NCBI GenBank assembly: GCA_965234405.1 | Contig: OZ248346.1 | From: Planktophila turicensis | GTDB lineage: Bacteria > Actinomycetota > Actinomycetes > Nanopelagicales > Nanopelagicaceae | Reading direction: 5' to 3' (one strand) | DNA length: 64,000 bases | In this document: one piece after another, positions 1 through 6,638 of the stretch | Layout: every line of letters starts with the position of its first letter | How positions within the stretch are numbered: position 1 is the stretch's first letter | Translations under genes and position numbers: made by a program | The notes under the pieces: model-generated | Database searches by the model: none | Seen by the model: the letters and a program-made list of their open reading frames with translations, nothing else | Told to the model about the DNA's origin: nothing

Positions 1-811
1 TATTTCCAAATCTTGGACTGTAGAACTGACCACCTTTAGCTTCGGGATCAAGAGCAGCTCTAATTTGCGGCCGAGCACCTTCACCAGGCTCCATTCCCAC
101 GTGAGCAGCTAGGTACTTTGAAAGGGTTCCAGTCCAACCTGCAGCGCCCTTGTCGAAAGTCTCAACCTGTAAGTTTGTGTGAGACAACCCTGGGTGCGCC
201 AAAAGGCTCATGGCTTTTTTTCCTGCATTTTTGAACTCGTTATCTAATCCAAGAGCAAAGAAATAGTTGGCTAATTTTGATTGGGCATATGCCTTCCATG
301 GGGCGTACTTCTTGCGCAAATGTGGATCATCAAAGTTGATGTTCCACACCAAGTGGTGCGCAGTGCTGGTCACAGTAACAACTCGGGCTTGTTCTGCTGC
401 CAATAAGTTATCCATTAGAAGTCCAGTAAGACTCCAATGGCCTAAATGGTTAACGCCAAACTGACTTTCAAAGCCATCTTCAGTTTTCATTTCTGGCATA
501 GCCATAATTCCAGCGTTATTTATCAAGAGATCTAATTGGCTGAACTTGTTGCCAACTTCTGCAGCTGCGGCTCTGATACTGCCCTGAGAGGCAAGATCCA
601 AGCGAAGTAGTTCTACTTGGGCTTTTGGTATGAGCTTTTGAACTTCTGCAACTGCTGCCTTGCCCTTTTCTTCATTTCTAGCGGCGAGAAGTACATGAGC
701 ACCTTTAGAGGCTAAAGCCTTAACCGTTTCAAAACCTAGACCGATATTGCCACCAGTAACTAGCGCAGTCTTGCCTTTAAGTGACGGGGTTTTATCTATT
801 GAAAATGACAT
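1..811 (-). CDS. Short-chain dehydrogenase/reductase, retinol-dehydrogenase-like (C-terminus outside window)
   Basis: NAD(P)-dependent oxidoreductase of the SDR family; the substrate cannot be told. Read from an ATG at 811, the frame stays open for 270 codons to the window edge. It shows the Rossmann glycine motif TGGNIGLG (about residues 19-26), NNAG (98-101), the catalytic Ser near 149 and the YAQSK catalytic Tyr/Lys (175-179). The pattern resembles the RDH/WWOX-like SDR subgroup, which is usually 290-320 aa, so only a short C-terminal piece should be missing. It lies 68 nt downstream of an ArsR-type regulator on the same strand and is probably co-transcribed with it and controlled by it. 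Confidence 0.85.
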   Translation of the reverse strand, partial: MSFSIDKTPSLKGKTALVTGGNIGLGFETVKALASKGAHVLLAARNEEKGKAAVAEVQKLIPKAQVELLRLDLASQGSIRAAAAEVGNKFSQLDLLINNAGIMAMPEMKTEDGFESQFGVNHLGHWSLTGLLMDNLLAAEQARVVTVTSTAHHLVWNINFDDPHLRKKYAPWKAYAQSKLANYFFALGLDNEFKNAGKKAMSLLAHPGLSHTNLQVETFDKGAAGWTGTLSKYLAAHVGMEPGEGARPQIRAALDPEAKGGQFYSPRFGN

Positions 812-879
812 TAGTGGCCTCCGAAGATTCTTGATGCGTTGATGAGTCGAAACCTATCAACCTATTAGACCACCGTCAA

Positions 880-1182
880 CTAGCAATCCCACAGAAGTTT
901 CATAAATTTTTTGAGATTCTTAGAGGCATCAGACCACTCAGACTCATAGAAGATTTCCCGAGACTTCTTGGTCGATTTGAGTAGGCCAGCATTGCTCAGA
1001 ATCTTTAGGTGGTGGGAGATAGTCGGACGAGCCAGATTCAGCCGTTCAGTAATCTGTAGGACATTGAGCGGCCCTTCCGTTTCAAGCATGATCAAAATAT
1101 CTTGCCTATTGGGGTCGCCAAGGGCATTAAAAACTAATGAGCAATCCCTAGCAACTTTTCGAACCTGATTTTCCGTAACCAT
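880..1182 (-). CDS. ArsR-family winged-helix transcriptional regulator
   Basis: A 100-aa DNA-binding repressor type. A winged helix covers most of the chain: the stretch around FNALGDPNRQDILIML is the ArsR signature, followed by the recognition helix around ARPTISHHLKIL and a wing around residues 70-85. The metal-binding ELCVCD motif of ArsR/SmtB metal sensors is absent, so this is more likely a non-metal (stress or ligand) member. It is the first gene of a two-gene unit with the SDR gene. A TACCCT box ends 6 nt before its ATG, suggesting a leaderless transcript. Confidence 0.85.
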   Translation of the reverse strand: MVTENQVRKVARDCSLVFNALGDPNRQDILIMLETEGPLNVLQITERLNLARPTISHHLKILSNAGLLKSTKKSREIFYESEWSDASKNLKKFMKLLWDC

Positions 1183-1188
1183 AAGATA

Positions 1189-1194
1189 AGGGTA
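1189..1194 (-). promoter_or_regulatory. Leaderless -10 box of the ArsR gene
   Basis: TACCCT on the minus strand, 6 nt before the ATG at 1182; fits the TANNNT-N6-ATG layout seen repeatedly in this window. Confidence 0.5.
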
Positions 1195-1279
1195 TCAACC
1201 CGTCGAAACTCTTCAACCGAATCCGAATTGAACTTTTGGAAGTTGTTTCAAGTTGATTAATCTTTGGGGGCAAAATTGA

Positions 1280-1360
1280 GGGCAATTGAACATTTTGAGC
1301 GTTGCTTCACGCATAACAATGTCGTCTCCGGCTTATAGGGCGACTCTTCTTTAACTTAAT
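1280..1360 (+). repeat. 81-nt direct repeat, copy 1
   Basis: Matches 2211-2291 at a constant offset of 931 nt. A 31-nt core (1321-1351) is identical in both copies; the flanks have scattered mismatches. The core starts GTCGTCTCC and holds a weak GTCG/CGAC hairpin followed by CTTCTT. This copy lies 55 nt upstream of the secreted-protein gene and the second copy lies 44 nt downstream of it, so the pair brackets a single gene. Confidence 0.75.
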
Positions 1361-1414
1361 GTCTAGCGATTTCAATTTGGCCAGCTTTTGAGCTTTATGT
1401 GGTTTACTTCTTAA

Positions 1415-2167
1415 ATGCAATCGGGTAGAAACGTGGCTGGCTTACTCCTGGCCATTATGTTTACAATTTCAAACTTGACCCCTGCTTACGCCCACCAGCC
1501 AATTAACCTCACCGCAACTAACTCAAGTGCTAATAAGGGACCAATCATTGTTGATGGCAAAGTCTCCTTTGTAATCAGAGCAAATTTCACAAAGCCAAAT
1601 CAAAGTCAAGGATTTCGGGCAGCATTACAAGCAGGTGAGACATTGTATTTTGAGTACTTAATCATTGATAAAGCACCAGAGAATAAATTAGCTAAAAACA
1701 AATTACCAGTTGCCACAATCACCGATCCAGCTGGGAAAAAAATGGTAATCAATTTCACTGAACGTACTAAATTCTATTATCCATTTCTCGACACGAATTT
1801 CGTGTATTTGGCAAAATATAATCAAGCAGCTCTTGATGGAATATATAAGTTTACTTTGCGATCAAAGGTAAAGGCCGCAATCCAAGTTGTAGTTGGAACT
1901 CTAGAAACTTATGGTGAGGTTCTATCACCTGCCACCTGTCCAGCATGGGTGGAACCAATAGATGAGGTAAAGATTCTGCCTGCATATGCCGAAGGGCTAG
2001 TTGGTATGAAAAAAGAGGCTGCTGCATCTTGTGCTGAAAAATTAGGTTGGCAGTATCGAATTGGCCAAGAAGATAATCAAGTCTTTGCTTTAACTAGAGA
2101 TTATCGAAGGGATCGTATAACTGTTTCAATAAAGAATGGCTTAATAACTCAAAGCTTAGTTGGTTAG
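1415..2167 (+). CDS. Secreted protein with C-terminal I78-inhibitor-like segment
   Basis: A 250-aa exported protein of unknown function. Residues 1-26 form a signal peptide with a hydrophobic core and a likely cut after PAYA. The middle (about 30-160) is a predicted beta-rich region without a family I recognise. The last 60 residues contain CAEKLGW, a central IGQ, a TRDYRRDRI stretch and an ITQSLVG end. This resembles the peptidase inhibitor I78 fold, in which a TxDYxxxRL pattern is typical; that match is an inference. The gene is visibly more AT-rich than its neighbours and is bracketed by direct repeats, which suggests acquisition or duplication as a cassette. Confidence 0.6.
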   Translation: MQSGRNVAGLLLAIMFTISNLTPAYAHQPINLTATNSSANKGPIIVDGKVSFVIRANFTKPNQSQGFRAALQAGETLYFEYLIIDKAPENKLAKNKLPVATITDPAGKKMVINFTERTKFYYPFLDTNFVYLAKYNQAALDGIYKFTLRSKVKAAIQVVVGTLETYGEVLSPATCPAWVEPIDEVKILPAYAEGLVGMKKEAAASCAEKLGWQYRIGQEDNQVFALTRDYRRDRITVSIKNGLITQSLVG

Positions 2168-2210
2168 GTAGTTTCCTCAGGTTTATTAGTTGTTTCTATG
2201 GGGAATCTAT

Positions 2211-2291
2211 GGGCAATTGCATTTCTTGAGCGTAGCTTCATGCATAGTAGCGTCGTCTCCGGCTTATAGGGCGACTCTTCTTCACATAATT
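2211..2291 (+). repeat. 81-nt direct repeat, copy 2
   Basis: Second copy of the element at 1280-1360, same orientation, beginning 44 nt after the stop of the secreted-protein gene. The identical core is 2252-2282. Its weak hairpin followed by CTTCTT could act as a terminator for that gene, but copy 1 would then sit in front of it, so a purely terminator role is not certain. Confidence 0.75.
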
Positions 2292-2340
2292 GTTACTGCG
2301 AGTAGCCAGATACCTATCCCATGATTTACTTGCACTACGG

Positions 2341-2389
2341 GTTTGGTAGTAATCGGGACTTGGTTAATAGCCAGGTCCCTTTTGCTTTC
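2341..2389 (+). repeat. 49-nt hairpin repeat, copy 1
   Basis: Nearly identical (46 of 49) to 2431-2479. It holds a hairpin GGGACTTGG / CCAGGTCCC (2355-2379, one G-U pair, 7-nt loop) followed by TTTTGCTTT, the form of a rho-independent terminator. No gene runs directly into it except the cassette gene ending at 2167. It could be the 3' end of a small RNA. Confidence 0.7.
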
Positions 2390-2430
2390 CCGCACCGCTT
2401 AATTAAATATGCAATAATTCGAATCCGCTT

Positions 2431-2479
2431 GTTTGGTAGTAATTGGGACTTGGTTAATCACCAGGTCCCTTTTGCTTTC
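2431..2479 (+). repeat. 49-nt hairpin repeat, copy 2
   Basis: Tandem copy 90 nt after the first. The stem is conserved exactly and two of the three differences fall in the loop, which suggests selection on the hairpin. TTTTGCTTTCT follows the stem. Confidence 0.7.
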
Positions 2480-2555
2480 TAAGTTCGTTTTTATCCACAA
2501 GTAGCCTCATTTAGAAATTCATGATTTGGCAAAGCCGTAACTTCGCTTCCGTGTT

Positions 2556-2630
2556 GGGGGCGTGTTGTAATTGGTAGCCTGTTCGTTTACCAAACAAGCG
2601 GAACGGGTTCAAATCCCGTCGCCTCCACCA
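2556..2630 (+). tRNA. Degenerate tRNA-like sequence with CCA (possible tRNA relic)
   Basis: 75 nt fit the tRNA frame. A perfect 7-bp acceptor stem (GGGGGCG / CGCCTCC, one G-U) is followed by A and CCA, and the T arm is a clean 5-bp stem around TTCAAAT. The D-stem pairs poorly (TTGT against GCCT) and the anticodon stem has a C-A mismatch. The anticodon loop would be TTACCAA, giving ACC (Gly), an unusual bacterial anticodon; the discriminator A does not fit bacterial tRNA-Gly, which has U. I read it as a decayed or atypical tRNA, perhaps an old integration target beside the repeat region. Confidence 0.45.
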
Positions 2631-2693
2631 CAGTCTTAACTGTTTCAGCTCGATCTATTGGTAATGATCAAAAGAGCTACTTCAGATATGCAT

Positions 2694-2724
2694 GGAAGGG
2701 CCTCGAGAGATCGGGGCCCTTTCC
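2694..2724 (+). terminator. Stem-loop after the tRNA-like sequence
   Basis: GGAAGGGCC pairs with GGCCCTTTCC with one bulged T. The T-run is short and inside the stem, so termination is uncertain. Confidence 0.35.
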
Positions 2725-2773
2725 ACTTCCCTGGTCTTATTGAGCCAGTCTTCTCCTTTGCCATTTCCAGATT

Positions 2774-2779
2774 TACAAT
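2774..2779 (+). promoter_or_regulatory. Leaderless -10 box of the DUF4287 gene
   Basis: TACAAT, 6 nt before the ATG at 2786. Confidence 0.5.
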
Positions 2780-2785
2780 TAATTC

Positions 2786-2998
2786 ATGGCAGAGAAGAAA
2801 GTAATGGGACCGGCTTCGTATTTCCCCTCAATTGAGAAGAATTATGGAAAGCCAATCGAACACTGGATGAAGGAACTTAAGAAAGTTTCGAAGCTTGCCC
2901 ACATGGAACAAGTGGCTCACCTCAAAGAGAAGTTTGAAATGGGTCATGGCCATGCAAATGCAATAGTGGCTGTTTTTAGACAGAAGAACGGTCTTTAG
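2786..2998 (+). CDS. DUF4287 family small protein
   Basis: A 70-aa protein matching the DUF4287 pattern: an N-terminal SYFPSIEKNYGKPIEHW stretch, then helical segments ending in the HGHANAIVA motif common in this family. Function is unknown; the domain is often found alone or next to other small uncharacterised proteins, as here. No membrane segment or signal peptide. The stop is only 3 nt before the next start, so it is probably translated together with the DUF2200 gene. Confidence 0.8.
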   Translation: MAEKKVMGPASYFPSIEKNYGKPIEHWMKELKKVSKLAHMEQVAHLKEKFEMGHGHANAIVAVFRQKNGL

Positions 2999-3001
2999 TT
3001 T

Positions 3002-3361
3002 TTGGCAACAAGAGAGCAGAAGCTTTATGAGATGCCCGTGGCTGACGTTTATGTTCACTATGTAAATAAAGTGGAGCGCAAAGATCGAACCGAGGCTGAG
3101 CTAATTAAAGTCATGTGCTGGCTGACGGGCTTTGATAGTAAGACGCTTAAACAGCACCTCAAGAAGCAAACTTCATTTAGGGATTTCTTCAAAGCCGCAA
3201 AGATTCACCCGAATGCCAAGCTGATTACTGGTTCTATTTGCGGCGTGAAGATTTCAGAGATCGAGGATCCTCTGATGAAGAAGATTCGCTATATGGACAA
3301 GCTCGTTGATGAGATTGCTAAGGGACGCCCAATGGAGAAGATTCTTCGTTCTGGCGAATAG
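3002..3361 (+). CDS. DUF2200 family protein
   Basis: 119 aa and full length for DUF2200. The family features are visible: YVHYVNKVERKDRTEAE near the N-terminus, WLTGFD, FFKAAKIHPNA, ITGSICGV, and a C-terminal RYMDKLVDEIAKGRPMEKIL. Function is not known. The start used is TTG at 3002 because the family's conserved N-terminal Tyr/Met-Pro segment (KLYEMPVADVY) needs it; a later in-frame ATG at 3030 would cut into the domain. It follows the DUF4287 gene by 3 nt, so the two probably form one transcript. Confidence 0.82.
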   Translation: MATREQKLYEMPVADVYVHYVNKVERKDRTEAELIKVMCWLTGFDSKTLKQHLKKQTSFRDFFKAAKIHPNAKLITGSICGVKISEIEDPLMKKIRYMDKLVDEIAKGRPMEKILRSGE

Positions 3362-3375
3362 CGCCAGAGGTTTTG

Positions 3376-3381
3376 TACCAT
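3376..3381 (+). promoter_or_regulatory. Leaderless -10 box of the DUF1059-like gene
   Basis: TACCAT, 6 nt before the ATG at 3388. Confidence 0.5.
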
Positions 3382-3387
3382 TAATGC

Positions 3388-3612
3388 ATGAAATCAATGA
3401 CATGCATTCAACTTGGTGGCGCCTGTGATCAGGTATTTTCTGGAGATTCTTTCGACGAGCTAGCTAGCCAAAGCCAGCAGCACGGCAAAGAAATGTTTGG
3501 AGCTAACGATGGACCTCACATGGAAGCTATGGGAGCCATGATGGAACTCATGAAGACAGGTGGCATGGATGCCTGGAGGTCTGCGCGCAAAGCGGAATTC
3601 GAAGCACTTTAA
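3388..3612 (+). CDS. DUF1059-like small protein
   Basis: 74 aa. The N-terminal half (MTCIQLGGACDQVFSG, then a helix ending HGKEMFG) resembles DUF1059, in which a short Cys-containing strand pair is followed by an H-rich helix. The second half is Met-rich (MEAMGAMMELMKTGG) and not typical of that domain. No export signal. It has its own TACCAT box 6 nt upstream of the ATG. Function unknown. Confidence 0.6.
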   Translation: MKSMTCIQLGGACDQVFSGDSFDELASQSQQHGKEMFGANDGPHMEAMGAMMELMKTGGMDAWRSARKAEFEAL

Positions 3613-3624
3613 ATTTATTGCTGC

Positions 3625-3882
3625 TTATTCAGCAATCGGTGCGAGGCACTCTGAGATGCATTTTGGATCAATCACTTCTCCGGCCTTCACTTCAATATTG
3701 AGTTGAATCGAGTTAGGTCCAGGAACAATCTGCATGGTCTCGACCTTTTGATATTCATCTGTCGAACATGCACAACTACCGTCAGCACAACCCTGAATGG
3801 TCTCCAGTACCGCATCTTTATCTACAACATTCTCTAGATTCACCACGAGCGATGAGCCTGTTTGCGCTGACTTGATGTCCAT
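3625..3882 (-). CDS. Small cysteine-containing protein of unknown function
   Basis: 85 aa, no recognised family. It contains a CADGSCACS cluster near residues 32-40 and a second Cys pair near the end (PKCISECLAP), a spacing that could bind a metal or form disulfides. No signal peptide. The start at 3882 is preceded by an AAGGGG ribosome site. It is convergent with the DUF1059-like gene, 12 nt apart. Confidence 0.6.
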   Translation of the reverse strand: MDIKSAQTGSSLVVNLENVVDKDAVLETIQGCADGSCACSTDEYQKVETMQIVPGPNSIQLNIEVKAGEVIDPKCISECLAPIAE

Positions 3883-4000
3883 TTAAGTCCCCTTTTTCTT
3901 GAATTCTACGCCCGTGTAGTTTCAAAGAGGGACCACTTAGTGGGGCTAGCACTTGAAGTTCCGATAATCGGTTTATTCACTCAAATTTAGATGGGGCAGT

Positions 4001-4006
4001 TAAACT
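4001..4006 (+). promoter_or_regulatory. Leaderless -10 box of the PhnA-like gene
   Basis: TAAACT, 6 nt before the ATG at 4013. Confidence 0.5.
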
Positions 4007-4012
4007 CGTTAC

Positions 4013-4357
4013 ATGAGCGATCAACTTCCTCCATGTCCTGAATGTAAATCTGAATACTCATACGAAATGGGCGAGCTACTCGTGTGCCCTGAATGTGCTC
4101 ACGAGTGGAACCCGAATGACGTTGAAATTGAGACGGTTCGAGTCATCAAAGATGCTTCAGGAAACGTTCTTGTCGATGGTGATGATGTAACTATCGTGAA
4201 GGATATGAAGGTCAAAGGAAGCTCAAATACTTTGAAAGTCGGAACCAAGGTACGAGGAATTCGACTCGTCGATGGTCCGGGAGATCACGACATCGAGGCG
4301 AAAGTTGATGGTTTTGGACCGATGAATTTGAAATCAAGCATTGTGAGAAAGGCTTAA
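4013..4357 (+). CDS. PhnA/YjdM-like zinc-ribbon protein
   Basis: 114 aa, full length for the PhnA (YjdM) family. The N-terminus is a zinc ribbon with two CPEC motifs (about residues 8-11 and 26-29). The C-terminal domain carries the family's DASGNVLVDGDDVTIVKDMKVKG stretch (split here across strands) and ends in LKSSIVRKA. Despite the old name it is not needed for phosphonate breakdown; its role is unclear. It is the first gene of a tight four-gene unit running to 5358. Confidence 0.88.
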   Translation: MSDQLPPCPECKSEYSYEMGELLVCPECAHEWNPNDVEIETVRVIKDASGNVLVDGDDVTIVKDMKVKGSSNTLKVGTKVRGIRLVDGPGDHDIEAKVDGFGPMNLKSSIVRKA

Positions 4358-4360
4358 ACG

Positions 4361-4849
4361 ATGACCGAAGGCAAGATTCGATCTGAAATTCTAGAAACAG
4401 GTAATCCCAAGATAAAATCTGCACGCATTGTCGTTGAGGCGTCTCCAGCAATAATTTTTGCAATCCTTGCGAACCCAAAGCGCCATAAAGATATTGACGG
4501 AAGCGCAACGGTCACTGCGAATGTCAGCGGTCCAGATGCATTAGTCCTAGGGTCAAAATTTGGTATGAAGATGCGCCTAGGAATCACGTACTGGATTAGA
4601 AATACAGTTGTGGAATATAGACAGGATGAATTAATTGCATGGCGACATTTTGGTCGTTGGAGATGGCGATACGAGCTCTTGGATCTAGGTAATGGCTCAA
4701 CTCAAGTTACTGAAACCTTCGATGGCTCCTTTGCTCCAGAGCTTGCCCAGAGATGGCTTAACTTCCGTAAGGCTTATCCATGGACCCAGCTCGCTGTTGC
4801 AAAGTCATTGGTCCGCTTAAAGGCTGTAGCAGAAAGCGAGGGAAAGTAA
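4361..4849 (+). CDS. SRPBCC (START-like) family protein
   Basis: 162 aa with the layout of a polyketide-cyclase/dehydrase type SRPBCC fold: an N-terminal strand (SARIVVEASPAIIFAILANP), a curved sheet with WIRNTVVEYRQDELIAWRH, a TQVTETFDG strand and a long C-terminal helix. These proteins form a pocket for a hydrophobic ligand; the ligand is not known. It starts 3 nt after the PhnA-like gene and its TAA overlaps the ATG of the next gene (TAATG). Confidence 0.75.
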   Translation: MTEGKIRSEILETGNPKIKSARIVVEASPAIIFAILANPKRHKDIDGSATVTANVSGPDALVLGSKFGMKMRLGITYWIRNTVVEYRQDELIAWRHFGRWRWRYELLDLGNGSTQVTETFDGSFAPELAQRWLNFRKAYPWTQLAVAKSLVRLKAVAESEGK

Positions 4850-5025
4850 TGAGTGGAATAAGGAGCTTCTTGCTCAACATATTCGCGATACTTTTTGGAG
4901 CACTAGCGATTATCTCTGGCGAAGCCGATGATTCCCCAGGACTTCAGGGGATTGGCCTGATTGTCTTGATTATCGTTTTTGTGAAGTCATTCAAGAAATG
5001 GCAGAATTTAAGAAAGAACTTGTAA
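4849..5025 (+). CDS. Small two-helix membrane protein
   Basis: 58 aa, starting at the ATG that overlaps the previous stop. Two hydrophobic segments (about residues 6-22 and 36-46) flank a short acidic loop (GEADDSPG), and the C-terminus is basic (KKWQNLRKNL). No family recognised. The frame is open further upstream, but the overlapped ATG and operon position favour this start. Confidence 0.6.
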   Translation: MSGIRSFLLNIFAILFGALAIISGEADDSPGLQGIGLIVLIIVFVKSFKKWQNLRKNL

Positions 5026-5034
5026 AGGAATCGC

Positions 5035-5358
5035 ATGAAGTTTCTTATCTCAGTAATCGATGATCTCTCTAACTCAGGCACACCTGCTGAGATGGAGGCA
5101 ATTAACGCCTTTAATGATGGACTGCGCGACAACGGCCAGTGGATCTTCGCTTGGGGACTTCAAGCTCCCGAAACAGCAACAGTGATTGATAATCGCAATG
5201 GTGCTAATACCGAAACAGGCAAGCCGCTATTTGATGCAAAAGAGAACTTCAGCGGCTTATGGCTTATCGAAGTTGCAGATGCAGAGACAGCCAAGAAGCT
5301 CGCTTATGAAGCTTCAAAGGCTTGCAATAGAAAAGTTGAGCTTCGCCCGCTTCACTAA
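5035..5358 (+). CDS. YCII-related (DGPF-type) domain protein
   Basis: 107 aa, close to the usual length of YCII-related DGPF proteins, which have a ferredoxin-like fold. Visible features are an N-terminal strand (MKFLISVID), a helix with the EAINAFNDGLRDNGQW segment, the LFDAKENFSGLWLIEVADAETA stretch (conserved Asp/Phe region, split over two strands) and a C-terminal VELRPLH. Such proteins are often linked to sigma factors elsewhere; none is seen here. Likely last gene of the 4013-5358 unit. Confidence 0.8.
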   Translation: MKFLISVIDDLSNSGTPAEMEAINAFNDGLRDNGQWIFAWGLQAPETATVIDNRNGANTETGKPLFDAKENFSGLWLIEVADAETAKKLAYEASKACNRKVELRPLH

Positions 5359-5364
5359 TGGAAT

Positions 5365-5727
5365 CTATTGAGCCATGATTGCATCGTGTACATATTGCGC
5401 TAAGCCGTTTACGCGACCGTCGTAATACTTCTTAAATCGAGGATCTTGCACATACATAAGCGCGAGGTTCTTCTGCATCTCTACTGAACAGTCGTAGAAC
5501 CATTTAGAGATAGCTTCTCGATGGGCGACAACGGCTCTTTGAGCTTCGGGTGCATGAATTGAAATGCTATTTCCGAATGCGTAAACAAAAAGTTCAGTGG
5601 CCGCTTCTTGATCTACCTTTGCGGCAGCGAAGTCAGCGTGGGTGTACTTAGAAGTCCGGGACTGAGATTGGGCATAAGCCTCGGTATCTCCCCAGCGCTC
5701 TTGGACCTCGTTTTCGTACTGCTCCAT
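5365..5727 (-). CDS. Stand-alone TipAS-like domain protein
   Basis: 120 aa matching the TipAS ligand-binding domain: an opening YENEVQERWGDTEAYAQS segment, then a conserved set of helices ending DPRFKKYYDGRVNGLAQYV. In TipA-type regulators this domain follows a MerR DNA-binding part and binds thiopeptide antibiotics; here no DNA-binding part exists. The ATG at 5727 is chosen because it opens exactly at the domain and lies 10 nt after the EamA stop; the longer frame from 5775 would run inside the EamA gene. It is the last gene of the minus-strand iol run. Confidence 0.75.
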   Translation of the reverse strand: MEQYENEVQERWGDTEAYAQSQSRTSKYTHADFAAAKVDQEAATELFVYAFGNSISIHAPEAQRAVVAHREAISKWFYDCSVEMQKNLALMYVQDPRFKKYYDGRVNGLAQYVHDAIMAQ

Positions 5728-5737
5728 GATCGAGAGG

Positions 5738-6634
5738 TTACCCTTTATTGACGTTGGAAAGCGCCCACAAAACACAGAGAACGATTCCGATTGCAGAAAG
5801 AACCATCGCCAGAGTTACGGATTCACCAAGTAACAGTGCAGACCAACCCAAAGTCATGATTGCTTGCAGCTGCTGTACTTGAGATCCATGGGCAACACCG
5901 AAGTCACGAAGACCGCGATACCAAGCAAAGAAACCTAAGTACATGGATGAGAATCCGATGGCGAGTAAGCCAAAGAGCGCGTCCCCGTGGAAATCATAAG
6001 AAGAGTTTGTCTGTGCATACACAATCGCTGATGCTGGAATCGCAATCGGCAAGCTGACAACGACAACCCACGAAATGACCTGCCAGCCAGGCATATAAGA
6101 AGTCAGTGAGGCACCTTCTACGTAGCAATAAGAAGATGCAATCACCGCACCGATGATTAAGAGATCGGTGAATAAATCAGAGTCAGAAGTGCCGCCGCGG
6201 GTTATTGAGAAAGCGATGAGCAGAACGGTTCCAAGGCTTGAAGCGACCCAGAAAGAAGTGCCCGGATGCTTTCTATGCTTAATCACTGCGATGATTGCTG
6301 TGACAAGAGGCATCACTGCTGCAATGACGGAGACGTGTGCAGATGTTGTCCGTTGAAGGGCGAGTGCAATCAAAATAGGCCAACCGAAGACTGCGCCGAG
6401 CGCAGTAAATGCAGTTGGTCGCCATAGTTCTCGTGGAAGTTTTGGAACCTTGGCAATCAACATCAGCGGAATTGCGAGGCATGCGGCAATTACCGGGCGA
6501 GCAAAAGCAGTAAAGAGTGGGTCAAAACTCTTGAGCGCTAGTTTGGTAAAAGGGAGAGAAAGTGAGAATGCAAAGATTCCAAGGAAGGCAAAGAAGAGAC
6601 CGCTTCGCTGAGTTTTAGTAAGTGAAGCGGCCAT
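5738..6634 (-). CDS. EamA/DMT-family permease
   Basis: 298 aa with about ten hydrophobic segments arranged as two EamA repeats, the form of drug/metabolite transporters in the inner membrane. The substrate cannot be read from sequence. It starts 4 nt after iolG stops, so it is almost surely on the inositol transcript. It may move inositol or a breakdown product, or simply ride along. No other sugar or inositol permease lies in the operon. Confidence 0.85.
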   Translation of the reverse strand: MAASLTKTQRSGLFFAFLGIFAFSLSLPFTKLALKSFDPLFTAFARPVIAACLAIPLMLIAKVPKLPRELWRPTAFTALGAVFGWPILIALALQRTTSAHVSVIAAVMPLVTAIIAVIKHRKHPGTSFWVASSLGTVLLIAFSITRGGTSDSDLFTDLLIIGAVIASSYCYVEGASLTSYMPGWQVISWVVVVSLPIAIPASAIVYAQTNSSYDFHGDALFGLLAIGFSSMYLGFFAWYRGLRDFGVAHGSQVQQLQAIMTLGWSALLLGESVTLAMVLSAIGIVLCVLWALSNVNKG

Positions 6635-6638
6635 CTAC

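Larger units (their letters stand above)
2168..2785. other. 618-nt gene-poor region with repeats
   Basis: No convincing coding frame. In order it holds an 81-nt repeat copy, two 49-nt hairpin repeats, the tRNA-like sequence and a GC-rich stem-loop at 2694-2724 (GGAAGGGCC pairing with GGCCCTTTCC with one bulge) that may end the tRNA-like transcript. Confidence 0.6.

Noticed and set aside
1280..2291. Integron-type attC sites around the secreted-protein gene
   Set aside because: The repeats lack the RYYYAAC/GTTRRRY core pair and no integrase is in the window.
2533..2548. A 16-nt match with 47176-47191 (upstream of glnA2)
   Set aside because: One match of this length is near what chance gives in 64 kb; both contain TAACTT, so at most it is a shared promoter core.
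2556..2630. 3' end of a tmRNA
   Set aside because: The 5' partner of the acceptor stem is directly adjacent within 75 nt and there is no tag-peptide frame or matching 5' half several hundred nt upstream.
5728..5775. Longer N-terminus for the TipAS-like protein
   Set aside because: It would run inside the EamA gene; the ATG at 5727 opens exactly at the domain.
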